From Ruegeria sp. AD91A (GTDB lineage: Bacteria > Pseudomonadota > Alphaproteobacteria > Rhodobacterales > Rhodobacteraceae), in contig NZ_CP031946.1 of assembly GCF_003443535.1 (NCBI RefSeq), forward strand, positions 2,356,001-2,420,000: 64,000 bases of DNA. The letters run 5' to 3'. A program made the translations under genes and the position numbers. Below, piece by piece: positions 8,306 to 16,890 of the stretch; positions within the stretch are counted from its first letter, which is position 1, and every line of letters starts with the position of its first letter. The notes beneath the pieces were generated by a model. That model made no database searches. It saw only the letters and a program-made list of their open reading frames with translations, and had not been told where the DNA came from.

Positions 8306-10830
8306 GCCTGCGGATGGCCGGGCGGCTCGCGCGTCGCGAGTTGCGCGGTGGCCTGCGCGGTTTTCGGATATTGCTTGCCTGTCTGGCACTGGGGGTCGCA
8401 GCAATTGCCGCCGTCGGATCGGTCCGTACAGCCATCCAGACGGGGCTGGCACAAGAAGGAGCATCGCTGCTGGGCGGCGATGCCGAACTTGAGTTCACCT
8501 ATCGTTTTGCCGACCAGGCCGAGCGCGCCTGGATGCAACAAGCGTCTGCGCGAGTTTCCGAGATTGTCGATTTCCGCTCGATGGCCGTTGTGCCCGGCGC
8601 TACGGATCCGGAACGAGCACTGACTCAGATCAAGTCGGTCGACAATGCATACCCACTCATTGGAACGGTTCGGCTGGAACCCGACATCCCGCTGCAAGAC
8701 GCTCTGAACGGCAGTTCCGACTTACCCGGGGCTGTGATGGAACCCGCGCTGATAGACCGGCTTGGGGTGTCCATCGGTGATCGATTTGCGCTTGGTACGC
8801 AAGAGTTCATCCTGACAGCGGCCTTGCTGAACGAGCCCGATAGCGCGGCGGATGGATTTGGCCTTGGGCCGCGCACTCTGGTACGAACCGAGGCGTTGCA
8901 GGCGTCCGGTCTGCTGGAACCCGGAACGCTGTTTTCGACAAAATACAGGATGATCTTGCCCCAGAACGCAAACCTTTCGGATGTATCCGCAAAGGCTGAT
9001 GCGGCATTCGAAGGCACCGGGATGCGCTGGACGGATGCGCGCAACGGTGCCCCCGGAATATCCGAGTTCGTCAATCGCCTGAGTGCTTTTCTGGTCCTTG
9101 TCGGGCTGTCCGGGCTTGCCGTCGGCGGCATCGGCGTGTCTGCTGCCGTGCGTGCTTATCTGACGCAGAAGACGGAAACCGTTGCGACGCTGCGCACCTT
9201 GGGGGCCGATCGCGCCACCATTTTTCAAACCTACATGATTCAAATTGGCGTGCTGTCTGTCATCGGGATCGTGATCGGCCTGACCCTGGGTGGATTGGCA
9301 CCGCTTGTTCTGGCCCCACTGCTGGAAAGCCAATTGCCGGTTCCCGCAGTGTTTTCCCTGTATCCACAGCCGCTGATTGAGGCAGCAATTTACGGTCTGC
9401 TTACAGCGTTCCTGTTCACCCTTTGGCCTTTGGCCCGAACCGAGGATGTGCGCGCCGCGACGTTGTTTCGCGACGCATTAAACTCGGCCCGCCCCTTTCC
9501 GCGGCTTGTTTTTGTCGTGGCGACAGGAGTTGGGTTGTCGTTGCTGATCGCCCTTGCTTCATGGTTCAGCAGCTCAACCCGGCTCACCCTCTGGACCAGT
9601 GGCGGGCTCGTTGGCGCACTGGCGCTCTTGAGCCTCGCCGCTTATGCCGTTCGCAAACTGGCCCGGGCGAGTGCTCCGTTGGCCCGCGGCCGACCCACAC
9701 TCAGATGGGCATTGTCCGCCATCTCAGACCCGCGCGAAGGCGCAGGGTCTGTGGTTCTGTCATTGGGGTTGGGCTTGTCAGTGCTGGCTGCGGTCGGGCA
9801 GATCGACGGCACCCTGCGAAACGCTATTTCGGGCAACCTGCCGGATGTCGCGCCTTCGTATTTCTTTGTAGACATTCAGAAGGATCAAATGCCCGGCTTC
9901 ACCGAGCGCCTGCAAAGCGACCCCGCAGTCAGCCGCATTGAAAGCGCACCGATGTTGCGCGGGATCATCACGCAGATCAACGGCCGGCCCGCTCGGGACG
10001 TGGCCGGAGATCACTGGGTGCTGGAAGGGGATCGCGGCGTGACCTATTCGGTTCAACCTCCGCCGAACGCACGCCTGACCGCAGGGGAATGGTGGGCTGA
10101 AAACTACGCGGGTGCGCCTCAGGTCAGTTTTGCCGCAGAAGAAGCTGAAGAGATGGGTCTGAACCTGGGCGACCAGCTGACCGTCAATATCCTGGGGCGT
10201 GACATCACGGCAGAACTGACGTCCCTGCGCGAGGTGGATTTCTCCACGGCGGGAATGGGCTTTGTCATGTCGATGAACCCGTCTGCGCTGGCTGGTGCGC
10301 CGCACAGCTTTATCGCGACAGTCTATGCCGAAGAACAGGCGGAGGCGGCCATCCTGCGGGATCTTGCAGGCCAGTTCCCCAATATCACGGCCATTCGGGT
10401 GCGCGACGCCATTGACCGTGTATCGGGCCTGTTGGCAGGCATCGCCGCAGCAACCTCGTATGGCGCAGGAGTATCTCTGCTGACCGGATTTCTGGTGCTG
10501 ATCGGCGCAGCGGCGGCGGGCGAACCTGCCCGCAGATACGAAGCAGCAATCCTCAAGACATTAGGTGCAGACCGCGGCCATATTCTGCGCAGCTTTGGCC
10601 TGCGATCTGTTCTGCTTGGGGCCGCCGCGGGTTGCGTCGCGCTGTTCGTTGGCATTCTGGGCGGCTGGGCCGTCGCCACCCACATCTTCGACACAGAGTT
10701 CACGGTCATCTGGTCATCGGCCTTCGGGATCGTTCTGGCCGGGATAGGCGTCACGTTATGTGCAGGACTGGCATTTGCCCTGCGTCCACTTTCGGTGCGT
10801 CCGGCGCGCATATTGCGCGCGAGCGATTGA
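8302..10830 (+). CDS. ABC transporter permease, YbbP-like, two FtsX domains
   Basis: Inner-membrane partner of the preceding ATPase, 842 residues. There is an N-terminal membrane anchor, then a large periplasmic domain. A first FtsX-type three-helix block lies around residues 255-385 and contains ATLRTLGADRATIFQTY. A short further pair of helices follows, then a second periplasmic domain and a C-terminal FtsX block ending in LRPLSVRPARILRASD. The repeated AxLKTLGADR motif before each helix set is typical of coupling helices in this family. It starts inside the ATPase stop codon. Confidence 0.92.
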   Translation: MSLRMAGRLARRELRGGLRGFRILLACLALGVAAIAAVGSVRTAIQTGLAQEGASLLGGDAELEFTYRFADQAERAWMQQASARVSEIVDFRSMAVVPGATDPERALTQIKSVDNAYPLIGTVRLEPDIPLQDALNGSSDLPGAVMEPALIDRLGVSIGDRFALGTQEFILTAALLNEPDSAADGFGLGPRTLVRTEALQASGLLEPGTLFSTKYRMILPQNANLSDVSAKADAAFEGTGMRWTDARNGAPGISEFVNRLSAFLVLVGLSGLAVGGIGVSAAVRAYLTQKTETVATLRTLGADRATIFQTYMIQIGVLSVIGIVIGLTLGGLAPLVLAPLLESQLPVPAVFSLYPQPLIEAAIYGLLTAFLFTLWPLARTEDVRAATLFRDALNSARPFPRLVFVVATGVGLSLLIALASWFSSSTRLTLWTSGGLVGALALLSLAAYAVRKLARASAPLARGRPTLRWALSAISDPREGAGSVVLSLGLGLSVLAAVGQIDGTLRNAISGNLPDVAPSYFFVDIQKDQMPGFTERLQSDPAVSRIESAPMLRGIITQINGRPARDVAGDHWVLEGDRGVTYSVQPPPNARLTAGEWWAENYAGAPQVSFAAEEAEEMGLNLGDQLTVNILGRDITAELTSLREVDFSTAGMGFVMSMNPSALAGAPHSFIATVYAEEQAEAAILRDLAGQFPNITAIRVRDAIDRVSGLLAGIAAATSYGAGVSLLTGFLVLIGAAAAGEPARRYEAAILKTLGADRGHILRSFGLRSVLLGAAAGCVALFVGILGGWAVATHIFDTEFTVIWSSAFGIVLAGIGVTLCAGLAFALRPLSVRPARILRASD

Positions 10831-10832
10831 AA

Positions 10833-11279
10833 TCAGCGCGCGCAGGCCACAGGCTGCAAGAGCCTCAGCAGCGGATCATTGTCACATACCAACGCATCCA
10901 GGGTAACATCGTCCAGGGACGCATAGAACACCTCTGCCGCATCCTGAAGCGCAAGCCTCAACCGGCAGGCATCCGTGAGCGGGCAAGTGTTGTCAGCATC
11001 GGCGAAACACTCGGCAATGGGCAAAGCGCCTTCAACATGCCGGAATACCGCACCGATGCGTATCTGGTCCGCCGGGCGCGCCAGCGACATTCCACCGTTA
11101 CGACCGCGCTGCGTGCTTAGATAATTCAGCTGGCTCAACTGATTGATCACCTGCGCCAGATGGTTTTCCGAAATGTTGCACACTTCGGCGATTTCGGATT
11201 TCGTGACCAGCCTGTCCGGGTGAGCTGCGCAATACATCAACAGGCGCACAGCGATATTCGTCCGTTTGGTAATCCGCAT
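10833..11279 (-). CDS. nsrR: Rrf2-family Fe-S regulator, probably NsrR (nitric oxide sensing)
   Basis: Cytoplasmic winged-helix repressor of 148 residues starting MRITKRTNIAVRLLMY. The recognition region (SENHLAQVINQLSQL) is followed by the wing RGRNGGMSLARP. Three cysteines, C91, C99 and C105, would ligate an Fe-S cluster; this 8/6 spacing also occurs in RirA. The NsrR reading is favoured because an NsrR-type palindrome sits in the gene's own upstream region, next to an FNR-like box. The ATG at 11279 follows GGGAGG; the extension to 11342 would run across both sites. RirA or another Rrf2 type remains possible. Confidence 0.78.
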   Translation of the reverse strand: MRITKRTNIAVRLLMYCAAHPDRLVTKSEIAEVCNISENHLAQVINQLSQLNYLSTQRGRNGGMSLARPADQIRIGAVFRHVEGALPIAECFADADNTCPLTDACRLRLALQDAAEVFYASLDDVTLDALVCDNDPLLRLLQPVACAR

Positions 11280-11297
11280 GAGGGCCTCCCTAAACTC

Positions 11298-11320
11298 AAG
11301 ATGCAACCTTATTGCATGTC
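11298..11320 (-). promoter_or_regulatory. NsrR-type operator upstream of the Rrf2 gene
   Basis: A 23-bp imperfect palindrome with core half-sites ATGCAA (11301-11306) and TTGCAT (11312-11317), and 11-1-11 geometry. The left end AAGATGCA matches the published NsrR consensus AAGATGYA exactly; the right half TGCATGTC differs at the outer bases from TRCATCTT. It lies 19-41 bases upstream of the regulator's ATG, as expected for autorepression. It covers the minus-strand AATAAG (11313-11308), a plausible -10. Confidence 0.65.
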
Positions 11321-11335
11321 CGGGAAAAAAGCGGT

Positions 11336-11349
11336 TTGACATACATCAA
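11336..11349. promoter_or_regulatory. FNR/FnrL-like box in the regulator's promoter region
   Basis: TTGAC-ATAC-ATCAA is a near-perfect match to the FNR-family consensus TTGAT-N4-ATCAA; a C at the fifth position is also accepted in alphaproteobacterial FnrL sites. Its centre (11342.5) is 41.5 bp upstream of a start at about 11301, the class II activator position. That start fits the AATAAG -10 inside the NsrR-type operator. The box is also 24 bp before the divergent gene's ATG, so it could act on that side. Confidence 0.55.
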
Positions 11350-11372
11350 TCGACCGAAAGGACACTTCTCGG

Positions 11373-11942
11373 ATGGCCGACCCCTATTTCTTTGGCTATG
11401 GCAGCCTTGTGAACCTCGCGACGCATGATTTTCCCGATCCGCGCCCCGCGCGACTGAAAGGTTGGCGGCGGGCCTGGAGGCACACTGATCTGCGACCCGT
11501 GGCGTTTCTGACTGCTGTGCCCGACCCCGAGTCAGAGATCGACGGCATGATTGCGCATGTGCCAAAAAATGACTGGGCCGCGCTGGATGAGCGGGAATGG
11601 GCGTATGACCGAATTCCTGCAACGCATTCGGTTTCGCATCCCCTGACTCACGATGTCGAAATAGCTGTCTACGCCGTCCCGCAAGATCGGCACAACCAGC
11701 CCAGCAATCACCACCCGTTGCTGCTCAGCTATATCGATGTTGTCGTGCAGGGTTACTTGCGGGCCTTCGGCGAGGACGGCGCGGATCGGTTCTTTGAGAC
11801 GACAACCGGCTGGGACGCCCCGATCCTGAATGATCGCGCCGAACCGCGTTATCCACGCCACCAACAACTCAAACCTGTCGAGCGTGATTTTGTCGATGAC
11901 CGCCTGACCAGTTTGTCGGTTCGGATTGAGCAACCGGCTTGA
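11373..11942 (+). CDS. Gamma-glutamylcyclotransferase-fold protein
   Basis: 189-residue protein of the GGCT/AIG2-like fold. The N-terminal FGYGSLVN is the signature phosphate/glutamyl-binding loop of the family. The middle has the DGMIAHVPKNDWAALDERE segment seen in cyclotransferases, where an acidic residue supports catalysis. Members break gamma-glutamyl dipeptides or glutathione to 5-oxoproline, but activity cannot be assumed here. It is divergent from the Rrf2 regulator and shares the region with the FNR-like box, so anaerobic or NO-dependent expression is possible. Confidence 0.75.
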   Translation: MADPYFFGYGSLVNLATHDFPDPRPARLKGWRRAWRHTDLRPVAFLTAVPDPESEIDGMIAHVPKNDWAALDEREWAYDRIPATHSVSHPLTHDVEIAVYAVPQDRHNQPSNHHPLLLSYIDVVVQGYLRAFGEDGADRFFETTTGWDAPILNDRAEPRYPRHQQLKPVERDFVDDRLTSLSVRIEQPA

Positions 11943-11943
11943 C

Positions 11944-11970
11944 GAAAAAGAGCCACGCCGATGACGTGGC
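11944..11970 (-). terminator. Intrinsic terminator of gltX
   Basis: On the minus strand GCCACG pairs with CGTGGC (11970-11965 with 11957-11952) around a seven-base loop. TCTTTTT follows immediately. It lies 25 bases after the gltX stop and between convergent genes. Confidence 0.75.
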
Positions 11971-11994
11971 CCATAACTGTCGTGTACCACAGCG

Positions 11995-13320
11995 TTAGCC
12001 GCGCGCGCGGATCACCTGCAGCAGCGGCATCAAAGCAGCCATTTCCGGGCCGCGCTCCATGCCGGTCAGCGCTTTGCGCAATGGCATGAACAGGCCTTTG
12101 CCCTTGCGACCGGTTGCCTCTTTCACGGCTTTGGTCCAGGTGCTCCAGGTCTCGCCGTCGAACGTACCCTCGGGCAGCAAAGCCATCGCCTCGGCAATGA
12201 ATTCCTGATCTTCTTCGGCGATCAAGGGATCGGCCCCGTCACGGCACAGCTCCCACCAGCCCTTGAGATCGGCCAGGGTGGTGGTGTTTTCACGGGCCAT
12301 GGCCCAGAAAGGCTCGGCCAATTCATCAGGAACGCCGGCATCCGCAACTGCACCGGCCACATCGGCCAGCGGCAGCGATTGCAAATGTTTGGCGGTCAGC
12401 GGGAACAGGTCCTGTACATCGAACTTGGTCGGTGCGGCGCCAAATCGGTTCACATCGAACCCGTCGATCAGCTCTTCCACTTCCGAGCGCAGCTCGACTG
12501 GATCCGACGAGCCCAGACGCGCCATCAGGCTCAGCAACGCCATTGGCTGCACACCCTGTTCACGAAGATCGCGCAAGGCCAGCGTGCCCAGCCGTTTCGA
12601 CAATGCCTCACCCTGCGGACCTGTCAGCAGAGAGTGGTGGGCAAAACGCGGACAACGCCCGCCCAACGCCTTGATGATCTGGATCTGCGTCGCCGTGTTG
12701 GTCACATGGTCTGAACCACGTACAACATCAGTTACGCCCATTTCAGTATCATCCACAACCGACGCAATCGTATAGAGAACCTGACCATCGCCACGGATCA
12801 GAACCGGATCGGAAACCGACGCCGCATCAATCGAGATGTCGCCAAGAATGCCGTCATTCCATTCGATACGTTCATGATCCAGCTTGAAGCGCCAGACGCC
12901 GTTGCCACGTTCGGCGCGCAAGGCTTCTTTCTCGGCCTCCGACAGGTTCAGCGCAGCGCGGTCATAGACCGGCGGCTTGCCCATGTTCAGTTGCTTCTTA
13001 CGCTTCAGATCCAGTTCGGTCGGCGTTTCGAATGCCTCGTACAAACGGCCCATCGCGCGCAGCTTTTCGGCCGCCTCGGCATAGCGATCCAGACGGTCCG
13101 ACTGACGCTCGACCCGGTCCCAATGCAAACCCAGCCATTCCAGGTCCTGCTTGATGGCATCGACATATTCTTCTTTCGACCGCTCAGGGTCGGTATCATC
13201 GATGCGCAGGATGAACGTACCGCCTGCTTTGCGGGCAATCAGATAGTTCATCAGGGCGGTGCGCAGGTTGCCCACATGGATGTAACCGGTGGGCGACGGG
13301 GCAAAACGGGTGGTTGTCAT
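11995..13320 (-). CDS. gltX: Glutamyl-tRNA synthetase
   Basis: Class I aminoacyl-tRNA synthetase charging tRNA-Glu, 441 residues. The HIGH-type motif lies in PSPTGYIHVGN (HVGN at 15-18), and the KMSKS counterpart is A-L-SKRLG (SKRLG at 241-245). DDTDPERS follows the HIGH motif as in GluRS. At 441 residues it is a short form. Many alphaproteobacteria carry two gltX paralogues, and this resembles the smaller one, so it may be the second copy or may charge tRNA-Gln; the sequence does not settle this. AGGAG precedes the ATG. Confidence 0.95.
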   Translation of the reverse strand: MTTTRFAPSPTGYIHVGNLRTALMNYLIARKAGGTFILRIDDTDPERSKEEYVDAIKQDLEWLGLHWDRVERQSDRLDRYAEAAEKLRAMGRLYEAFETPTELDLKRKKQLNMGKPPVYDRAALNLSEAEKEALRAERGNGVWRFKLDHERIEWNDGILGDISIDAASVSDPVLIRGDGQVLYTIASVVDDTEMGVTDVVRGSDHVTNTATQIQIIKALGGRCPRFAHHSLLTGPQGEALSKRLGTLALRDLREQGVQPMALLSLMARLGSSDPVELRSEVEELIDGFDVNRFGAAPTKFDVQDLFPLTAKHLQSLPLADVAGAVADAGVPDELAEPFWAMARENTTTLADLKGWWELCRDGADPLIAEEDQEFIAEAMALLPEGTFDGETWSTWTKAVKEATGRKGKGLFMPLRKALTGMERGPEMAALMPLLQVIRARG

Positions 13321-13395
13321 GGGTGTCTCCTGTTGGCGCGGCTCTTGTCACATGGGGGCGTTTTTGTCCAGCCGCCGCTTGGTCCATCAGGTGAT

Positions 13396-13830
13396 TCAGA
13401 AAGGTTTTACCGGCCACACCCTGTTGATATCGTCCAATCCGGCGCGAATTAGCTCGGACAATACTCCCGAGTCGATATCCGCCAGCTTGTTGACATAAAG
13501 ACAGGACTTACCCAGTTTGTGCTTTCCCAATCTGGCCACCAGATCTCCAAAATCTGCGTAACCCGGCATGATATAAATCACCAAAGCTGATTTGCGCGGT
13601 GAAAAGCCGGTTGCCAGAAAGTCCCCTTCACGACCCGATTTATAGCGATAGTGGTAGCGGCCATACCCGATGATCGACGGTCCCCACATGAGCGGTGTAT
13701 ACCCGGTGGTGGCGCGAAACAGTTTGTCCAGCTCGTGCGCGTCTTCGGCGCGACGTGCCGGTTGAACCGTCGTCAGGAAATGCTCAACGCTTTGATCCGT
13801 CGGAACTGTCTTGTTGTCTGATCGCGCCAT
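13396..13830 (-). CDS. DUF1801-family protein
   Basis: 144-residue soluble protein. It shows the DUF1801 (YdhG-like) pattern: an N-terminal helix beginning SVEHFLTTV, the central MWGPSIIGYGRYHYRYKSGREGD stretch, and KSALVIYIMPGY followed by GKSCLYVNKL. The ATG at 13830 is preferred over the TTG two codons upstream, but no clear Shine-Dalgarno is present. The biochemical function of this family is not established. It stands alone between gltX and the divergent MBL hydrolase. Confidence 0.8.
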   Translation of the reverse strand: MARSDNKTVPTDQSVEHFLTTVQPARRAEDAHELDKLFRATTGYTPLMWGPSIIGYGRYHYRYKSGREGDFLATGFSPRKSALVIYIMPGYADFGDLVARLGKHKLGKSCLYVNKLADIDSGVLSELIRAGLDDINRVWPVKPF

Positions 13831-13946
13831 GAACAAAATTTAACACGTAATATTCATCCATGTACCCCATCTGGATGGCGTATAAACTGGCAACAGACTC
13901 ACGACGCCCTAACTGAACCAATGAAGTCCTGACAGGGAGAACGAAG

Positions 13947-14879
13947 ATGACAATTAAACTCACACGCCGCGCCGCTTTGGGAACTGCTGCCGCCTTGCCG
14001 TTTGCAACTGCGGCCGCACCGGTTCTGGCCGCAAGCCCGGAAACCAAAGCAAACTCGACCATCGCCAAGTCATTTCATGTTGGCGACTTCACGGTCACGA
14101 CCCTGCTGGATGGCAGCTTTCCACGCGACGGAGTCAAAGAGATTTTTGGGGGCGGAGCGTCGGACGAAGAATTCGCCCGGGTTTCTTCTGAGAACTTTAT
14201 TCCAGCGGACGTCACACAGTTTTTCTTTACCCCCTCGCTGGTCAATACAGGCTCAGAGCTGGTTCTGTTCGATACCGGCCTGGGGCAAGGCGGCATACAG
14301 GCCGCTCTGGCAGATGCAGGTGTGATCCCGGATCAGATCGATGTGGTCGTGATAACGCATATGCACCCTGACCATATCGGTGGCATGACGACCGAAGGCA
14401 CGCCCACCTTCGCAAATGCGCGCTACGTGACGGCGGCTTCGGAATATAATTTTTGGGCTGCGCAGGACGCAGGCAATCGTGTGGGCGATCTGGTCGCTGA
14501 AAAAGTCACACCACTGGCCGAGAAAATGACCTTTGTCGAAGACGGGGGCGAGGTTGCCGCTGGCATTACCGCGGTTGCCGCTTATGGCCACACCCCGGGC
14601 CACACGGTTTACCATCTGGAAAGCAACGGGCAACGTCTGGTGCTGACAGCGGATTTGGCCAACCACTATGTCTGGTCTTTCGCGCATCCCGAATGGGAAG
14701 TCCGGTTCGATATGGACAAGGCCGCAGCAACTGCCGCACGCCGCAATGTCCTTGGCATGCTGACTGCCGACAAGGTGCCTATGGTCGGCTATCACATGCC
14801 TTTCCCCGGTGCTGGTTATGTTGAGGCACGCGGAGAAGGCTTCCGCTTTGTCCCGGTCAGCTATCAGATGATGGGCTAA
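13947..14879 (+). CDS. Tat-exported metallo-beta-lactamase-fold hydrolase
   Basis: 310-residue periplasmic hydrolase. A twin-arginine signal (TRRAALGTAAALPF) leads to a likely cleavage near VLA-AS. The zinc site HMHPDH occupies residues 138-143; later ligands lie in GHTPGHTVYHL and TADLANH. GGGAGAACG precedes the ATG. The architecture resembles quorum-quenching lactonases and other small-molecule MBL hydrolases, but the substrate is unknown. It is convergent with the DAO-type oxidoreductase. Confidence 0.9.
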   Translation: MTIKLTRRAALGTAAALPFATAAAPVLAASPETKANSTIAKSFHVGDFTVTTLLDGSFPRDGVKEIFGGGASDEEFARVSSENFIPADVTQFFFTPSLVNTGSELVLFDTGLGQGGIQAALADAGVIPDQIDVVVITHMHPDHIGGMTTEGTPTFANARYVTAASEYNFWAAQDAGNRVGDLVAEKVTPLAEKMTFVEDGGEVAAGITAVAAYGHTPGHTVYHLESNGQRLVLTADLANHYVWSFAHPEWEVRFDMDKAAATAARRNVLGMLTADKVPMVGYHMPFPGAGYVEARGEGFRFVPVSYQMMG

Positions 14880-14883
14880 GCTT

Positions 14884-16215
14884 TCAGTACCCCGGATCCG
14901 GTCGCACTTTTGAACCGTCGCTGAACCGCGACAGGCGAAAGGCAGCCGGGTCCACGCAAGGCACTGTTTCTGAAACCAGATCAGCCATCAGTCGTCCCGC
15001 CCCGGGTCCGATTCCAAAACCATGGCCTGAAAACCCCGTGGCGATGTACATTCCCGGCAGGTCATCCACGCCCGAGATGACCGGAATGGCATCCGGGGTC
15101 ACATCGATCATACCTGCCCAGCTTTGTACGATCTCGCTTTTTTGCAAAGCGGGATATCCCTTGCACGCGCTGGCCCAGGCGCGTCGCAACGTTTTTTGCG
15201 ACGGTTCAGGGTCCAGGATCCGGCACCGTTCGAATGGTGTCACATCGGTTGGCAGCCATATCCGGTTCTGTTTTGCTTCGACCGTCCAGCGTTTGGACAG
15301 GCGAAAGCGCAGAGATTTCCACTCCTGTGCGAAAGCTGGCAGGAACCGCATCGCCAACCGGAAACTGTCCGGCACGATGTCCACAGTATTCTCGTGACCG
15401 GACGCAATTGTGTAACCACCATCGGCCCGTTTTCGGATCGCAAAGTCATCCGACCACAACGATGCCTCGGGCCCCTCTGCGATGGGGGATGTGCGCAGCA
15501 CCGTATTCAGGACTTTCAGCTGCGGCAGTTCGATCCCCGCATTGCCAGCAAACAGGCGCGACCACGCGCCTCCGGCCAGAACGACACTGCTGCTGGCAAC
15601 TTTGCCGCGTTCCGTGAAAACACCAGCGACACAGCCAGCCTGAACGTCCACACTGCGTACGGCGCAATTCGTCATGATCACAGCGCCCCGATCCTGCGCA
15701 GCCTGGGCGATTGCAGGGGCTGTCCATTGTGGTTCGGCACGTCCGTCCTGCGGCATGTACAGCGCGGTTTCAAAGCCCGTTTGGTTGCCGTGCAAAAGGT
15801 CTGCCAACTCACCGCCCGAAACCATCCGCGCGCCGGTCTGCAAACCCTCCACGTGGTGCAGCCAACGTTCCATGTTCCCCGCATCCCGCTTACCTGATGC
15901 GCCAAAAAGGATACCGGACTGGGTATATCCTGTCTTGCGGTCCAGCCGGTGATCCAGCGTCTGCCAGATGCGCAACGATTCTTGCATCAGGGGAATTTCC
16001 CTTGGGTCCCGCATCCCAAGACGGACCCACCCCCAGTTGCGAGAGCTTTGTTCGGCGGCAATCTGCCCTTTTTCGCACAAAAGGACCGAGGCGCCCCGCT
16101 CTGCAAGTTCCAGCGCGGTTGAAACGCCAATGATACCGCCGCCAATGACCACAACATCAACGGATTTTGGCAGGGCAAGGTCAGATTCTACAGGAGTCGG
16201 TTTAGGAGCGGTCAT
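14884..16215 (-). CDS. FAD-dependent oxidoreductase, DAO family
   Basis: 443-residue flavoprotein. The dinucleotide-binding motif GGGIIG is at residues 25-30, preceded by VDVVVI. SSRNWGW near residue 58 and a C-terminal GMYIATGFSGHGFGIGPG flavin-contact segment are typical of D-amino acid dehydrogenase, glycine oxidase and sarcosine oxidase-like enzymes. Partner subunits of heteromeric opine or hydrogen-cyanide-type dehydrogenases are not adjacent, so a single-subunit amine or amino acid oxidase is likely. The substrate cannot be read. Confidence 0.88.
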   Translation of the reverse strand: MTAPKPTPVESDLALPKSVDVVVIGGGIIGVSTALELAERGASVLLCEKGQIAAEQSSRNWGWVRLGMRDPREIPLMQESLRIWQTLDHRLDRKTGYTQSGILFGASGKRDAGNMERWLHHVEGLQTGARMVSGGELADLLHGNQTGFETALYMPQDGRAEPQWTAPAIAQAAQDRGAVIMTNCAVRSVDVQAGCVAGVFTERGKVASSSVVLAGGAWSRLFAGNAGIELPQLKVLNTVLRTSPIAEGPEASLWSDDFAIRKRADGGYTIASGHENTVDIVPDSFRLAMRFLPAFAQEWKSLRFRLSKRWTVEAKQNRIWLPTDVTPFERCRILDPEPSQKTLRRAWASACKGYPALQKSEIVQSWAGMIDVTPDAIPVISGVDDLPGMYIATGFSGHGFGIGPGAGRLMADLVSETVPCVDPAAFRLSRFSDGSKVRPDPGY

Positions 16216-16352
16216 CGATAGGCCTTACTCTGTCGCTTGGACCGTTATGGAGACCAAGAGACAAAGCATAGGCAATACAAACCGTCACCGCGACCAAGCG
16301 AATTTTGGCATCTGTGACCCAGACGCCTGAGGCTATGAATGCGGGCTGAAGG

Positions 16353-16628
16353 TTACGCTGCGCCGGACAGTTCCGCCCATTTCTGGCGCAAGATCGCAGA
16401 CAACCGTTTTTCTTTCAGTGCCGCTTGTGCAGACACATCTTCCTGTGGAAGCAATTGCGGAAACTCTGGCCGCAACATCGCCACTCTCTGATCTTCCGAC
16501 TGCCGCTGCTCATTCAACAAATCGGCAATTGCTGAATCCAGCTTCTCTTCATCCAACTCTTGCGGCGGAGATTCCATTGTACGCCATCTCAAAGGCGCAT
16601 GAAGCGATCTTTCATAGTCCTCGTACAT
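16353..16628 (-). CDS. Small hypothetical protein, acidic and helical
   Basis: A 91-codon frame I do not recognise. It is rich in Glu, Gln, Arg and Leu, with a long amphipathic stretch (residues about 22-50, ELDEEKLDSAIADLLNEQR) and a C-terminal basic helix ending LRQKWAELSGAA. The ATG has no clear Shine-Dalgarno; an alternative ATG lies at codon 18. The coding-like composition and lack of competing frames support a real gene moderately. The neighbouring 16629-16890 (262 bp) has no gene I can see; it is AT-richer and may hold terminators or promoters. Confidence 0.45.
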   Translation of the reverse strand: MYEDYERSLHAPLRWRTMESPPQELDEEKLDSAIADLLNEQRQSEDQRVAMLRPEFPQLLPQEDVSAQAALKEKRLSAILRQKWAELSGAA

Positions 16629-16890
16629 TTTAACACCAAACCATTCACTCAGACATCCAACCCCGGATACGTCGCGTTCACCAAAATCAACTTTGCAACT
16701 TCAACAAACAATGCGTCGCATCCGCCCCACATTGGGCAACTTCCAAGCAAAAATGTGTCAGAAAAATGTCATTCAAACAAGTCTGGGGTGGCCTTTTTTG
16801 CCTCTTTCCACAGGCAATAACCCCCGACCCGGGAACAATGCGCGCAAAAGAAACTTCACTGTTTCCAATTACCTGGTGAACCTTCGGCGT

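Noticed and set aside
11848..11856. DnaA-box-like TTATCCACG
   Set aside because: A single copy inside a coding gene; no cluster or AT-rich unwinding region, so no origin.
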